NCBI RefSeq assembly: GCF_003400205.1
Contig: NZ_QUQV01000003.1
Location: forward strand, 357,731-421,730
Reading direction: 5' to 3'
DNA from: Bacillus sp. HNG
GTDB lineage: Bacteria > Bacillota > Bacilli > Bacillales > Bacillaceae_L
DNA: 64,000 bases
Numbering within the stretch: the first letter of the stretch is position 1; every line of letters begins with the position of its first letter. Below, in pieces: positions 44,137 to 52,389 of this stretch. A program made the position numbers and the translations under genes. The notes beneath the pieces were generated by a model. The model saw nothing but the letters and a program-made list of their open reading frames with translations, was not told the origin of the DNA and did not search any database.

Positions 44137-44901
44137 TTATTTAACATTTGTTGCTTTTTCAAGATGTTCGTGGATTTGTCCCTTTTCAATATGTACTTGA
44201 ATATTGTAATCCCCAGTTTCAGCAAAAGTATAATTGGACTGATAAACGCCCTCTTTTATTTCGTTGGCATCTATAAAATCATGCTTTTCAGCACCTGTCT
44301 TCCAAACTTCAAATCGAACCCTTGCTTCAGTCAATGGAGTTCCTGATTGTTCAAAAGATACTTCCAATGTAGATGCTTCCCCTTTGGAATACTCAGCTTC
44401 TAACGGAAAATCGATTGTAACATCGCCACTTCCGTGATGACTCTCACCTGCATGATGATCACTGTTTTCTTTTGCTTCATCCGTCGGCTCATCGCTAACT
44501 TCTGGATTGCCGATAACGACTTCGACCTTTGGCATTGTATGCATGCTCCTAGCTGTTACGTGTGCAGTGACAAAATAAACACCATCCGCATCGAACGTTT
44601 TAACAGCCGTATATTCTCCACCAGAAGTATGCTCCCCATCTAAAAATTCGCTTTCTTCACTGCCCTTTTGAACAATTTCGAATCGAACTTCATCCGCATC
44701 CTCCACTTTATCATCTCCCTGTGTTACAAATGCATGGAGGGTAACTTCATCGCCTGGGTTAATTTTTTCAGGATCAATTTTTACATCAACTTCAATAGGA
44801 GTTAATTCTTCCGTATTCGTATTTCCCGTTTCCGTTTCATTATTACATGCTGCAAGCGTTATAATTGCAGCTATAAGAAGAAAAAGGAACCATTTTCTCA
44901 T
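44137..44901 (-). CDS. YtkA-like lipoprotein with two FixH/YtkA domains
   Basis: A 254-residue lipoprotein (lipobox LAAC, Cys19) with two related beta-sandwich domains of the YtkA type. Domain 1 spans about residues 35-130, with RSMHTMPKVEV and a Met/His pair. Domain 2 spans about 155-250, with an HHAGESHHGSGD His-rich linker before it. Such domains may bind copper or occur in cytochrome oxidase assembly contexts. The start is ATG at 44901 behind GAGGTGAAGG. The two-domain form is longer than B. subtilis YtkA. Confidence 0.85.
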   Translation of the reverse strand: MRKWFLFLLIAAIITLAACNNETETGNTNTEELTPIEVDVKIDPEKINPGDEVTLHAFVTQGDDKVEDADEVRFEIVQKGSEESEFLDGEHTSGGEYTAVKTFDADGVYFVTAHVTARSMHTMPKVEVVIGNPEVSDEPTDEAKENSDHHAGESHHGSGDVTIDFPLEAEYSKGEASTLEVSFEQSGTPLTEARVRFEVWKTGAEKHDFIDANEIKEGVYQSNYTFAETGDYNIQVHIEKGQIHEHLEKATNVK

Positions 44902-45018
44902 AACCTTCACCTCAACTACATGGTACAACAAAAGTCCATTTATTCCTGTGTCTTTTTTATGACAATCTATTACTCATTTTAACCAATAATAGCATTTGTT
45001 TAACATGCATAATCCAAA

Positions 45019-45044
45019 AAGAGGTCAATTACTTGACCTCTTAC
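45019..45044 (-). terminator. Terminator of the carbonic anhydrase gene
   Basis: AAGAGGTCAA/TTGACCTCTT, a 10-bp stem with loop TTAC, followed on the minus strand by TTTGG. It overlaps the stop region. Confidence 0.8.
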
Positions 45045-45601
45045 TTATATCCATTAATAACTACATCCAATTTACCTGTCTCAGGGTTAATAACGAGACC
45101 GTGAACAGGAACTTCTTTTGGAAGAAGTGGATGATTTTCAACCATTTCAACACTGTGACGGACACTTTCCTCTACACTGCTGAAACCTTGAAACCATTCT
45201 TCCAGATCAATTCCTGAATACTTTAATGTATCAATTCTTGTTTGAGTAACGCCTCGATCTTTAATTTTATGTAAAATCGAATCAGCATCGAGTGCACTCA
45301 TACCGCAATCATGGTGGCCAACGATGCAAATTTCGTCTGCATTTAAATCATAAACCGCAACTAAAATACTTCTCATTACACTTCCGAATGGATGTGAAAC
45401 AACCGCACCAGCAACCTTTAAGATTTTCACATCTCCATTTTTCATATTCATTGCTTTTGGTAATAGCTCAATAAGTCGAGTATCCATACATGTTACGATA
45501 ACCATTCTTTTATTTGGAAGCTTAGTGGTCTGGTATTTTTCATATTCCTTTGATTCAACAAATGATTTGTTGAACTCTAATATACTATCCAATTGAGACA
45601 T
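45041..45601 (-). CDS. ytiB: Beta-class carbonic anhydrase (YtiB-like)
   Basis: A 186-residue beta-carbonic anhydrase interconverting CO2 and bicarbonate. Zinc ligands are Cys in VTCMDTRLIE (with the Asp/Arg dyad) and His...Cys in IVGHHDCGMSAL. The short C-terminal HGLVINPETGKLDVVIN matches the B. subtilis YtiB type. It starts at ATG 45601 and is monocistronic. It lies beside zinc uptake genes, though no Zur site is visible at this gene. Confidence 0.92.
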   Translation of the reverse strand: MSQLDSILEFNKSFVESKEYEKYQTTKLPNKRMVIVTCMDTRLIELLPKAMNMKNGDVKILKVAGAVVSHPFGSVMRSILVAVYDLNADEICIVGHHDCGMSALDADSILHKIKDRGVTQTRIDTLKYSGIDLEEWFQGFSSVEESVRHSVEMVENHPLLPKEVPVHGLVINPETGKLDVVINGYK

Positions 45602-45741
45602 TTAATCACCTTTTTCTTTTATTTCATTTTATTTTATCAAAAACCAGTCTGTATTAATAACTTTTTATGCAATTGTTCAATTAATTTCTAAACAGTCAGA
45701 GATACTAAAAAAAGACATTGTTACTCTAAAAAAGTTTCTAG

Positions 45742-45770
45742 TTCTCAAATCGTAATAATTACGATATAAT
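45742..45770 (+). promoter_or_regulatory. Zur box overlapping the znuA promoter
   Basis: AAATCGTAATAATTACGATAT (45747-45767) matches the Bacillus Zur consensus AAATCGTAATNATTACGATTT at all but one position. It overlaps a -10 TATAAT (45765-45770), so zinc-loaded Zur should block the promoter. Confidence 0.92.
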
Positions 45771-45820
45771 ATGAAAGGACTTAATACAGAGACCTTTTGG
45801 TACTTGAGAGGAGACAATAT

Positions 45821-46741
45821 ATGAAAAAAACAAGCGGATACTTTGTGCTCCTTTTGTTAATTAGCATACTTTCGGCTTGCGGAGCAGATCAAACAAATAA
45901 AGAAAGTAAACTTACGGTTTATACTACTGTATTCCCTTTAACAGATTTCACACAAAAAATTGGTGGTGAAGATGTTTTAGTGAAAAGCGTATACCCACCA
46001 GGATCAGATGCTCATTCATTTGAGCCAACTCCAAGAGATATGACGGATATTGCAGGTGCAGATGCATTTATATATACAGGTGTTGGTGTGGAGGGCTTTG
46101 TTGAAACTGCCCAAAAAACACTGAAAAACGAAAAAGTTGTATTATTTGAAGCGGGGACTGGGATTGAGTTTTTACACACAGAGGACGATGACCATCACGA
46201 TGACGAGCACAATCATGGTGATATCGACCCACATATTTGGTTAGATCCTATTTATTCCATTCAAATTGCCGATAATATAAAAAGTGCATTATCCGAAATT
46301 AATCCCTCGGATAAAGATTTGTACGAACGAAATTTTAAAGAATTAAAGGAACAATTAGAAGCATTAAACACAGATTTCACGGAAGTTACAAATGCCGCTA
46401 AACAAAAAGAAATTTTAGTAGCCCATTCTGCCTATGGCTATTGGGAAGTACGCTATGGGATCAAGCAAATTAGTATCACAGGGTACTCACCAACGAATGA
46501 ACCATCACAAAAAGAACTCAAAAATATTATTGATGTCGTGAAGGAGCACAATCTTAAATATATTCTTTTCGAACGAAATATATCATCAAAGATTGCAGAA
46601 ACGGTTCAAAAAGAAACAGGTACAGAAAGCTTAACCCTTCACAATTTAGAATCCCTAACGGAACAAGAAATTGAAAGCAACGAAGATTATTTTAGCTTAA
46701 TGAGGCAAAATCTTGAAACATTAAAAAAAGCACTAAATTAA
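45821..46741 (+). CDS. znuA: Zinc ABC transporter substrate-binding lipoprotein (ZnuA/AdcA-like)
   Basis: A 306-residue cluster A-I metal-binding protein. The lipobox is LSAC (Cys20). Metal ligands sit in SDAHSFEPTPRD, DPHIWLDPIY and VAHSAYGYWEVRYG, and a His/Asp-rich loop (TEDDDHHDDEHNHGD, about residues 127-141) is typical of zinc binding. The start is ATG at 45821 behind GAGAGGAGA. The ATPase and permease partners are not adjacent, so it must work with an unlinked ZnuBC. A Zur box overlaps the promoter. Confidence 0.93.
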   Translation: MKKTSGYFVLLLLISILSACGADQTNKESKLTVYTTVFPLTDFTQKIGGEDVLVKSVYPPGSDAHSFEPTPRDMTDIAGADAFIYTGVGVEGFVETAQKTLKNEKVVLFEAGTGIEFLHTEDDDHHDDEHNHGDIDPHIWLDPIYSIQIADNIKSALSEINPSDKDLYERNFKELKEQLEALNTDFTEVTNAAKQKEILVAHSAYGYWEVRYGIKQISITGYSPTNEPSQKELKNIIDVVKEHNLKYILFERNISSKIAETVQKETGTESLTLHNLESLTEQEIESNEDYFSLMRQNLETLKKALN

Positions 46742-46837
46742 CTACCTCCCTTGGGATATGTTGCTTGTTATCCACTCTCTTGACATGGAGAAAATAAAGG
46801 ATGCTAGACCATATTCCAATGAAAGAGGTGTAGTAAA

Positions 46838-46993
46838 TTGGCACAAGACGTATTATGTGAAGTGAAAAATTGTCATTATTGGGCAAATGGTAATAAATGT
46901 AGTGCCGATGCGATATATGTTGTAAGTCACACAGGTAAAACTGCATCAGAACAAACCGAAACAGACTGTAAAACGTTCGTTCCTGAAGGGTAA
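46838..46993 (+). CDS. DUF1540 small Cys-rich protein
   Basis: A 51-residue protein with four Cys in a DUF1540 pattern: DVLCEVKNCHYWANGNKCSA, then ETDCKTFVPEG near the end. The start is TTG at 46838 with AAAGAGGTG at good spacing. Four Cys (and His13) could bind a metal. Members are frequent in spore formers and clostridia with unknown function. It lies downstream of znuA and ends at a terminator. Confidence 0.85.
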   Translation: MAQDVLCEVKNCHYWANGNKCSADAIYVVSHTGKTASEQTETDCKTFVPEG

Positions 46994-47010
46994 ATGATAA
47001 AGACTACTTA

Positions 47011-47042
47011 AAGGCAGCTGATTACTCAGCTGTCTTTTTTTA
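47011..47042 (+). terminator. Terminator after the DUF1540 gene
   Basis: AAGGCAGCTG/CAGCTGTCTT, a 10-bp stem with a 6-nt loop, followed by TTTTTTTAT. Confidence 0.88.
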
Positions 47043-47104
47043 TATCACTGAAGTTAAAGTTCGCATATCCTTATGAACATGTCGAATTTTTTGAAATAAA
47101 ATAA

Positions 47105-47133
47105 TTGACAAAATAAAAAATTGAACATATGAT
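47105..47133 (+). promoter_or_regulatory. Sigma-A promoter of the ZIP transporter gene
   Basis: The -35 TTGACA (47105-47110), a 17-bp spacer and the -10 TATGAT (47128-47133). No Zur box is visible around it. Confidence 0.85.
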
Positions 47134-47218
47134 ACTTTTAAAAGTTGCACAAAGGAAACATTTATTCATGCAGACAAAAAAACAATTAAAAAATATCAGC
47201 TTGAGAGGAGAATAAGCG

Positions 47219-48028
47219 ATGTATGAGAATTTATTACTCGCTTTTGGCTTAACCTTATTTGCCGGTCTAGCAACCGGTATCGGTAGTTTAATATCCCTGT
47301 TTACATCAAGAACAAATACAAAATTTCTATCCCTGACACTCGGTTTCTCAGCAGGTGTGATGATTTATGTGTCAATGATTGAAATCTTTTTCAAAGCAAA
47401 AGTTGCCTTAACCTCTGAATTAGGTGATCAATTGGGAAATTGGATGACAGTGATCGGCTTCTTTGGGGGAATGCTCTTAATTGCGGTAATTGACAAATTT
47501 GTGCCAGCAAGTAGCAATCCCCATGAGGTCAAAAAAGTGGAGGATATGAATCTCTCCTCATCAGAAGTCGAAGAAGCAGCATTATTAAAAATGGGAACTT
47601 TCACCGCACTTGCAATCGGAATTCACAATTTTCCTGAAGGCATAGCCACCTTTACCTCTGCCCTCCAAGACCCGGGGCTTGGAATCGCCATTGCAGTGGC
47701 TGTAGCGATTCATAATATACCAGAAGGCATTGCTGTTGCCGTTCCAGTCTATTTTGCCACAGGTGATAAAAAAAGAGCCTTTAAGCTCTCTTTCCTTTCC
47801 GGTTTAGCAGAACCTATTGGCGCAATCGTAGCGTTCTTAATATTAATGCCATTTTTAAATGATGTGATGTTCGGAATGATTTTTGCCGCTGTGGCAGGAA
47901 TTATGGTGTTTATTTCACTGGATGAATTACTTCCAGCATCAAAACGATATGACAGTGGACACTTATCCATTTACGGTTTAATTGCAGGCATGGCTGTAAT
48001 GGCCTTAAGTTTACTATTATTTATCTAA
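47219..48028 (+). CDS. zupT: ZIP family divalent metal transporter ZupT
   Basis: A 269-residue ZIP permease with eight membrane segments. Metal-path motifs are AIGIHNFPEGIATF (about residues 140-153) and AVAIHNIPEGIAVA (about 165-178), the classic HNxPEG pair of the ZupT subgroup, which imports zinc and other divalent metals. It starts at ATG behind GAGAGGAG. It has its own strong promoter and no Zur box, so expression may be constitutive. It ends 30 bp before menC, convergent. Confidence 0.93.
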   Translation: MYENLLLAFGLTLFAGLATGIGSLISLFTSRTNTKFLSLTLGFSAGVMIYVSMIEIFFKAKVALTSELGDQLGNWMTVIGFFGGMLLIAVIDKFVPASSNPHEVKKVEDMNLSSSEVEEAALLKMGTFTALAIGIHNFPEGIATFTSALQDPGLGIAIAVAVAIHNIPEGIAVAVPVYFATGDKKRAFKLSFLSGLAEPIGAIVAFLILMPFLNDVMFGMIFAAVAGIMVFISLDELLPASKRYDSGHLSIYGLIAGMAVMALSLLLFI

Positions 48029-48058
48029 TAATTGAAAATGTGCATTGCCGAATCCACT

Positions 48059-49168
48059 CTATAATTCCAATACTAATTTTTGTTTGGTTATTTGATGAAC
48101 CCACTCTTGGTCAACTTGATATCCAATTCCAGGACTATGTGGAACGGCAATGCAACCATCCTCAACCATCACTTCCGGCATAATGACATCCTTATTCCAA
48201 TATCTTGAGGATGCTGATATATCTCCAGGAATCGTAAAATTCGGAAGGCTTGCTAAGGCAATATTATGGGCTCTCGAAATGCCGGTTTCAAGCATTCCTC
48301 CACACCACACAGGGATATGATTTGTTTTACAAATATCATGAATCCTTTTAGCCTCAGTGATTCCACCTACACGCCCGATTTTAATATTGATTACCTGACA
48401 GCTCCCCATTTCAATTGCCTTTCTTGCATCATCAGCTGACGTAATACTTTCATCTAAACAAATCGGTGTTGAAAGTTCTTTCTGCAACTTTGCATGGTCA
48501 AAAATATCGTCTTCTGCTAGTGGCTGTTCAATCATCATTAAGCTAAACTCATCTAAGGCCTGAAGCTGATCAATATCCTTTAATGTGTAAGCAGAATTAG
48601 CATCCACCATTAATGGCAAGGCTGGAAACTCATATCTAATTCGTTTGAGTAAATCATAATCCTGTCCTGGCTTGATTTTTATTTTGATTCGCTTATAGCC
48701 CGATTTCACATGCTCCTCCATTTTATCCAATACTCGGTCAATGGAATTAATACTCACGACTACTCCTGAATCAATAAAGTCTTTCGTCCCACCCAACGCC
48801 TTAGAAAGTGAGATTCCTTGCTTTTTTGAAAATAAATCCCATATCGCCATATCAAGACTAGCCTTAGCCATATTGTTACGTTTAACAAATTGAAAGCTAT
48901 TGTGTAGCTGTTCTGGGTGTCCATACTCTTCTTTTAACATTTTTGGCACTAAAAAATCTTCAAGCATATGCCAGCATGTTTTTATCGTCTCTTCGGTATA
49001 CCATGGGGACGAAAAAGCAACAACTTCTCCCCACCCTACAGCACCATCAACATCCTCTACTTCAACAAGAATACTCTCCCTTTTGTCAACCTTTCCCATG
49101 CTTGTTACAAATGGGGAAAGTAGGTTTTGTTCAATGAGATGAAGCGTAGCTTTCTTTACCTTAATCAT
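48059..49168 (-). CDS. menC: o-Succinylbenzoate synthase MenC
   Basis: A 369-residue enolase-superfamily enzyme dehydrating SHCHC to o-succinylbenzoate in menaquinone synthesis. The acid/base Lys pair is in RIKIKIKPGQDYD (KxK, about residues 160-172). Metal ligands follow in MVDANSAY, MIEQPLAEDD and CLDESI, and the second catalytic Lys is in VINIKIGRVGG. The start is ATG at 49168, overlapping the menE stop (ATGATTAA), with AAAGGATG upstream. It is the last gene of menFDHBEC; no clear terminator follows. Confidence 0.94.
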   Translation of the reverse strand: MIKVKKATLHLIEQNLLSPFVTSMGKVDKRESILVEVEDVDGAVGWGEVVAFSSPWYTEETIKTCWHMLEDFLVPKMLKEEYGHPEQLHNSFQFVKRNNMAKASLDMAIWDLFSKKQGISLSKALGGTKDFIDSGVVVSINSIDRVLDKMEEHVKSGYKRIKIKIKPGQDYDLLKRIRYEFPALPLMVDANSAYTLKDIDQLQALDEFSLMMIEQPLAEDDIFDHAKLQKELSTPICLDESITSADDARKAIEMGSCQVINIKIGRVGGITEAKRIHDICKTNHIPVWCGGMLETGISRAHNIALASLPNFTIPGDISASSRYWNKDVIMPEVMVEDGCIAVPHSPGIGYQVDQEWVHQITKQKLVLEL

Positions 49169-50639
49169 TGTTTTCATCCTTTAATAACTCCATTAATTTT
49201 CGGCGCAAGAGCTTATTCGAAGCATTTCGTGGAAGGCGGTCGACGAAATAGATTGATTTTGGAACCTTGAAACGTGCTAGCTTTTTATAACAAAAGGCAA
49301 TAATCTCTGCTTCGGTTATATGTCTTCCTTCCTCTTTTTTAACAAAAGCAACTGGCACCTGGCCCCACTTTTCATCTTCAACCCCTGTGACTCCTGCTTC
49401 CAAAATGTTTGGATGTGCCAATAAAACGGCTTCAAGTTCAGCTGGATATATATTTTCTCCTCCCGAGATGATTAAATCGGAACGGCGATCCATCACAAAG
49501 AGAAAGCCTTCCTCATCCAAATATCCGATATCACCTGTATAGAGCCATCCATCAACAATCGATGTTTTCGTTGCATCCATTCGATTTAAATAGCCTTTCG
49601 TTACATTTGGTCCTTTTACGACAATTTCGCCAACTTCATTTGGTTTTGCAGTTTTTCCCTCTTTTTCAATTTTGATTTGTACCGGAAAGAGTGGTTTTCC
49701 AGCAGATCCAAGTTTTGAAATACTGTACTCAGGAGCTAGTGTAACAACTTGTGAAGCCGTTTCAGTCATCCCATAGGTTTGGAAAACAGGGATATTATGT
49801 GCCATACAATTTTCTAATAAAGGTTTTGGCGCAGGTCCTCCTCCAAGAAGCATACATCTAAAACTGACTGGATACTGTTCATCTCCCAATTCAGCAAGCA
49901 TTCGTGAAAGCATAACACTTACACTAGACATGATGGTAACACCTTGATTCATGATCGCAGCATTCGCCTTTTTGGGATCAAAGCCTTCGTGAATGACAGC
50001 AGGAATTCCATAAATCACACTTCTGTACAAAATCGATAATCCACTAATATGAAACATTGGAACAGCTAGCAACCAGCAATCATCCTGGTGCAACCCAAGA
50101 TTCAAACTAGACCCCACTGCACTCCACCAATGATTTCCGTATGTATGGATTACTCCTTTTGGTCGTCCCGTCGTTCCTGATGTATACATAATGGTATCCG
50201 CTTGATCCAACGAAAAGTATTCCTGGATATGACATTCATTTTCGGGGAGCTGTTGTAGTTCCTTAACCAGAACTTTTTTGATATCAATTTCATTTACTTT
50301 TTCAATTAAATCATCTTCTGTTAGTAGCATTTTCGTGCCAGAGTCGCTTAATTGAAATTCTAACTCATTACTCGTTAGCTTAATGTTTAAGAGAACCGTT
50401 ATCGCACCAATATATTTTATTGCGTGAATAACCTCGACCATCTCCACACTATTCTTCATAAGGACAGAAACAACATCTCCCTTTTGAATACCTGCAAATG
50501 TTAATTGGTTTGCTTTCCTTACAACATTTTTATGTAAAGTTGAAAATGAAACTTCTTCATATTCAGTTTTAATAGCAATCCGATCGGGAGTTAAAAATGC
50601 ACGTTGCTTAAGCCAATTTGGTATTTCTGTTGAATTCAT
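49161..50639 (-). CDS. menE: o-Succinylbenzoate-CoA ligase MenE
   Basis: A 492-residue ANL-superfamily acyl-CoA synthetase activating o-succinylbenzoate. The P-loop-like AMP motif is TIMYTSGTTGRPKGV (about residues 143-157), then FQTYGMTETASQ (about 278-289), and the hinge and Lys region is GEIVVKGPNV...GWLYTGDIGYLDEEG and SDLIISGGENIYPAE. The start is ATG at 50639 behind AGGAGATT; the 20-residue extension has no site. An intercistronic terminator-like hairpin separates it from menB. Confidence 0.95.
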   Translation of the reverse strand: MNSTEIPNWLKQRAFLTPDRIAIKTEYEEVSFSTLHKNVVRKANQLTFAGIQKGDVVSVLMKNSVEMVEVIHAIKYIGAITVLLNIKLTSNELEFQLSDSGTKMLLTEDDLIEKVNEIDIKKVLVKELQQLPENECHIQEYFSLDQADTIMYTSGTTGRPKGVIHTYGNHWWSAVGSSLNLGLHQDDCWLLAVPMFHISGLSILYRSVIYGIPAVIHEGFDPKKANAAIMNQGVTIMSSVSVMLSRMLAELGDEQYPVSFRCMLLGGGPAPKPLLENCMAHNIPVFQTYGMTETASQVVTLAPEYSISKLGSAGKPLFPVQIKIEKEGKTAKPNEVGEIVVKGPNVTKGYLNRMDATKTSIVDGWLYTGDIGYLDEEGFLFVMDRRSDLIISGGENIYPAELEAVLLAHPNILEAGVTGVEDEKWGQVPVAFVKKEEGRHITEAEIIAFCYKKLARFKVPKSIYFVDRLPRNASNKLLRRKLMELLKDENND

Positions 50640-50671
50640 CTTTGTTAAATCTCCTAGCGTAAATAAAATGC

Positions 50672-50702
50672 AAAAACAGCTTGATGAAGTTTTCATCAAG
50701 CT
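50672..50702 (-). terminator. Intercistronic terminator/attenuator between menB and menE
   Basis: AGCTTGATGAA/TTCATCAAGCT, an 11-bp perfect stem with loop AAC (50678-50702), followed on the minus strand by GTTTTTG. It lies between two genes of the same operon, so partial termination is expected. Confidence 0.75.
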
Positions 50703-50714
50703 GAAATTGAAATA

Positions 50715-51536
50715 TTAAGGGAAACGCGGGAATTGCTTAAAGTCTGGCTTGCGCTTTTCTTTAAACGCGTCACGGCCTTCCTTCGCTTCATCTGTTGTGT
50801 AATACAGAAGTGTAGCATCGCCAGCCATTTGTTGAAGACCAGCTAAGCCATCTGTATCAGCATTCATTGCTGCTTTCAAGAAACGAAGTGCTGTTGGACT
50901 CTTTTCAAGAATTTCTTCACACCACTTAATTGTTTCTTCTTCAAGCTGTTCTAAAGGAACAACTGTATTAACAAGCCCCATATCTAATGCTTCTTGAGCA
51001 TTATATTGACGACATAGGAACCAGATTTCACGTGCCTTTTTATGACCAATGATGCGTGCTAGATATCCTGAACCATAACCTGCATCAAAGCTTCCAACCT
51101 TTGGTCCTGTTTGTCCAAAAATGGCATTATCTGCAGCAATTGTTAAGTCACAAACCACATGTAACACATGTCCTCCACCAATTGCATAGCCTGATACCAT
51201 TGCGATAACTGGCTTTGGAATAACACGGATTAGTCGTTGCAAATCAAGAACATTTAATCGTGGAATTTGGTCATCTCCAACATACCCACCATGTCCTCTT
51301 ACCTTTTGGTCTCCACCAGAACAGAATGCTTCATCTCCTGCACCGGCAAGAACGATTACACCAATGTTTGAATCATCTCTTGCATAGGCAAAAGCATCAA
51401 TCATTTCTGCCACTGTTTTCGGAGTAAATGCATTCCTAACATGTGGACGGTTAATGGTGATTTTTGCAATGCCATTGTATGTTTCATATAAGATTTCATC
51501 ATACTTACGTTCTGCAACCCATTCAACTGTAGCCAT
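50715..51536 (-). CDS. menB: 1,4-Dihydroxy-2-naphthoyl-CoA synthase MenB
   Basis: A 273-residue crotonase-family enzyme cyclising o-succinylbenzoyl-CoA. The oxyanion-hole segments are [19 protein letters not shown] (about residues 71-89) and [25 protein letters not shown] (about 114-138). The family-specific [21 protein letters not shown] segment (about 141-161) is present. The length is typical. The start is ATG at 51536 with AAGGAGGAC upstream. It is the fourth gene of the men operon. Confidence 0.97.
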   Translation of the reverse strand: MATVEWVAERKYDEILYETYNGIAKITINRPHVRNAFTPKTVAEMIDAFAYARDDSNIGVIVLAGAGDEAFCSGGDQKVRGHGGYVGDDQIPRLNVLDLQRLIRVIPKPVIAMVSGYAIGGGHVLHVVCDLTIAADNAIFGQTGPKVGSFDAGYGSGYLARIIGHKKAREIWFLCRQYNAQEALDMGLVNTVVPLEQLEEETIKWCEEILEKSPTALRFLKAAMNADTDGLAGLQQMAGDATLLYYTTDEAKEGRDAFKEKRKPDFKQFPRFP

Positions 51537-51569
51537 TAGCTTGTCCTCCTTCTATGTATGTATATTTGA

Positions 51570-52388
51570 TCATAAAGAAAAATGATCAGAAACAAACTCA
51601 ATTATTATTTTACCAAAAAAATACGGTTGTTCCACATGAATTGCATGTCCCGCTCCTACTATTTTTTCCACTCTTGCATTTTGAATGCTTAAGCTCATCT
51701 CTTCAGCAATCGCGCAAAACTTTTGATCAAGTTCTCCACAAAGCAATAATGTTGGGCATTTTATCATAGTCAAACGATCCCAGTATGAGGGTTGTGCACC
51801 TGTCCCCATTCCTCTCAAGCTGTTTGCTAGCCCGACAGGATAGTTTTCTAGACGTTGTTTACGAATTTCTAGTTGTTTCTCCTTTGATAGTGCTTTTTGC
51901 GTAGAAAAGAGCGGAATGTTCTCCCAGTAGTCAACAAACTTAACAATTCCCTCTTGTTCTATGCGAATCGCTAACTGCTCATCCGACTTTCTTCGGGCAG
52001 CTCTTTCTTCAATTGTTTTTAACCCTGGTGAACTACTCTCTAAAATAAGGCTGGCAACTCTGGTTGGATAAAGAATGGCAGTCGCTAAAGCCAATCTTCC
52101 TCCCATTGAATAACCAGCAATATGTGCGATTGGGATCTTCAATACATCTAATATATGAATGATGTCATGAGCGACTTTTTCAATTTGATATCTTGTAAAA
52201 TCACGTGGAGAATCTGTTTTACCATGTCCAATAATATCGATTAGAACACATTGAAATTGTTGTTTCAGGATGTCAATTGGTTGAGTCCAAGTTGTCATAC
52301 TGCCTGTAAAACCATGAAGTAATACAATCGGCACACCCTCACCCATTACTTTCACATGATAGGTAGATCCATTTGAAGAAATATACAT
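51570..52388 (-). CDS. menH: SHCHC synthase MenH
   Basis: A 272-residue alpha/beta hydrolase that eliminates pyruvate from SEPHCHC. The oxyanion region is VLLHGFTGSMTTW (about residues 22-34), the nucleophile elbow HIAGYSMGGRLAL (Ser about 95), the Asp region LLLCGELDQKF, and the His GAGHAIHVEQP, giving a complete triad. It starts one base after the menD stop. Annotations for this family are often only alpha/beta hydrolase, but the operon position fixes the role. Confidence 0.93.
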   Translation of the reverse strand: MYISSNGSTYHVKVMGEGVPIVLLHGFTGSMTTWTQPIDILKQQFQCVLIDIIGHGKTDSPRDFTRYQIEKVAHDIIHILDVLKIPIAHIAGYSMGGRLALATAILYPTRVASLILESSSPGLKTIEERAARRKSDEQLAIRIEQEGIVKFVDYWENIPLFSTQKALSKEKQLEIRKQRLENYPVGLANSLRGMGTGAQPSYWDRLTMIKCPTLLLCGELDQKFCAIAEEMSLSIQNARVEKIVGAGHAIHVEQPYFFGKIIIEFVSDHFSL

Positions 52389-52389
52389 T

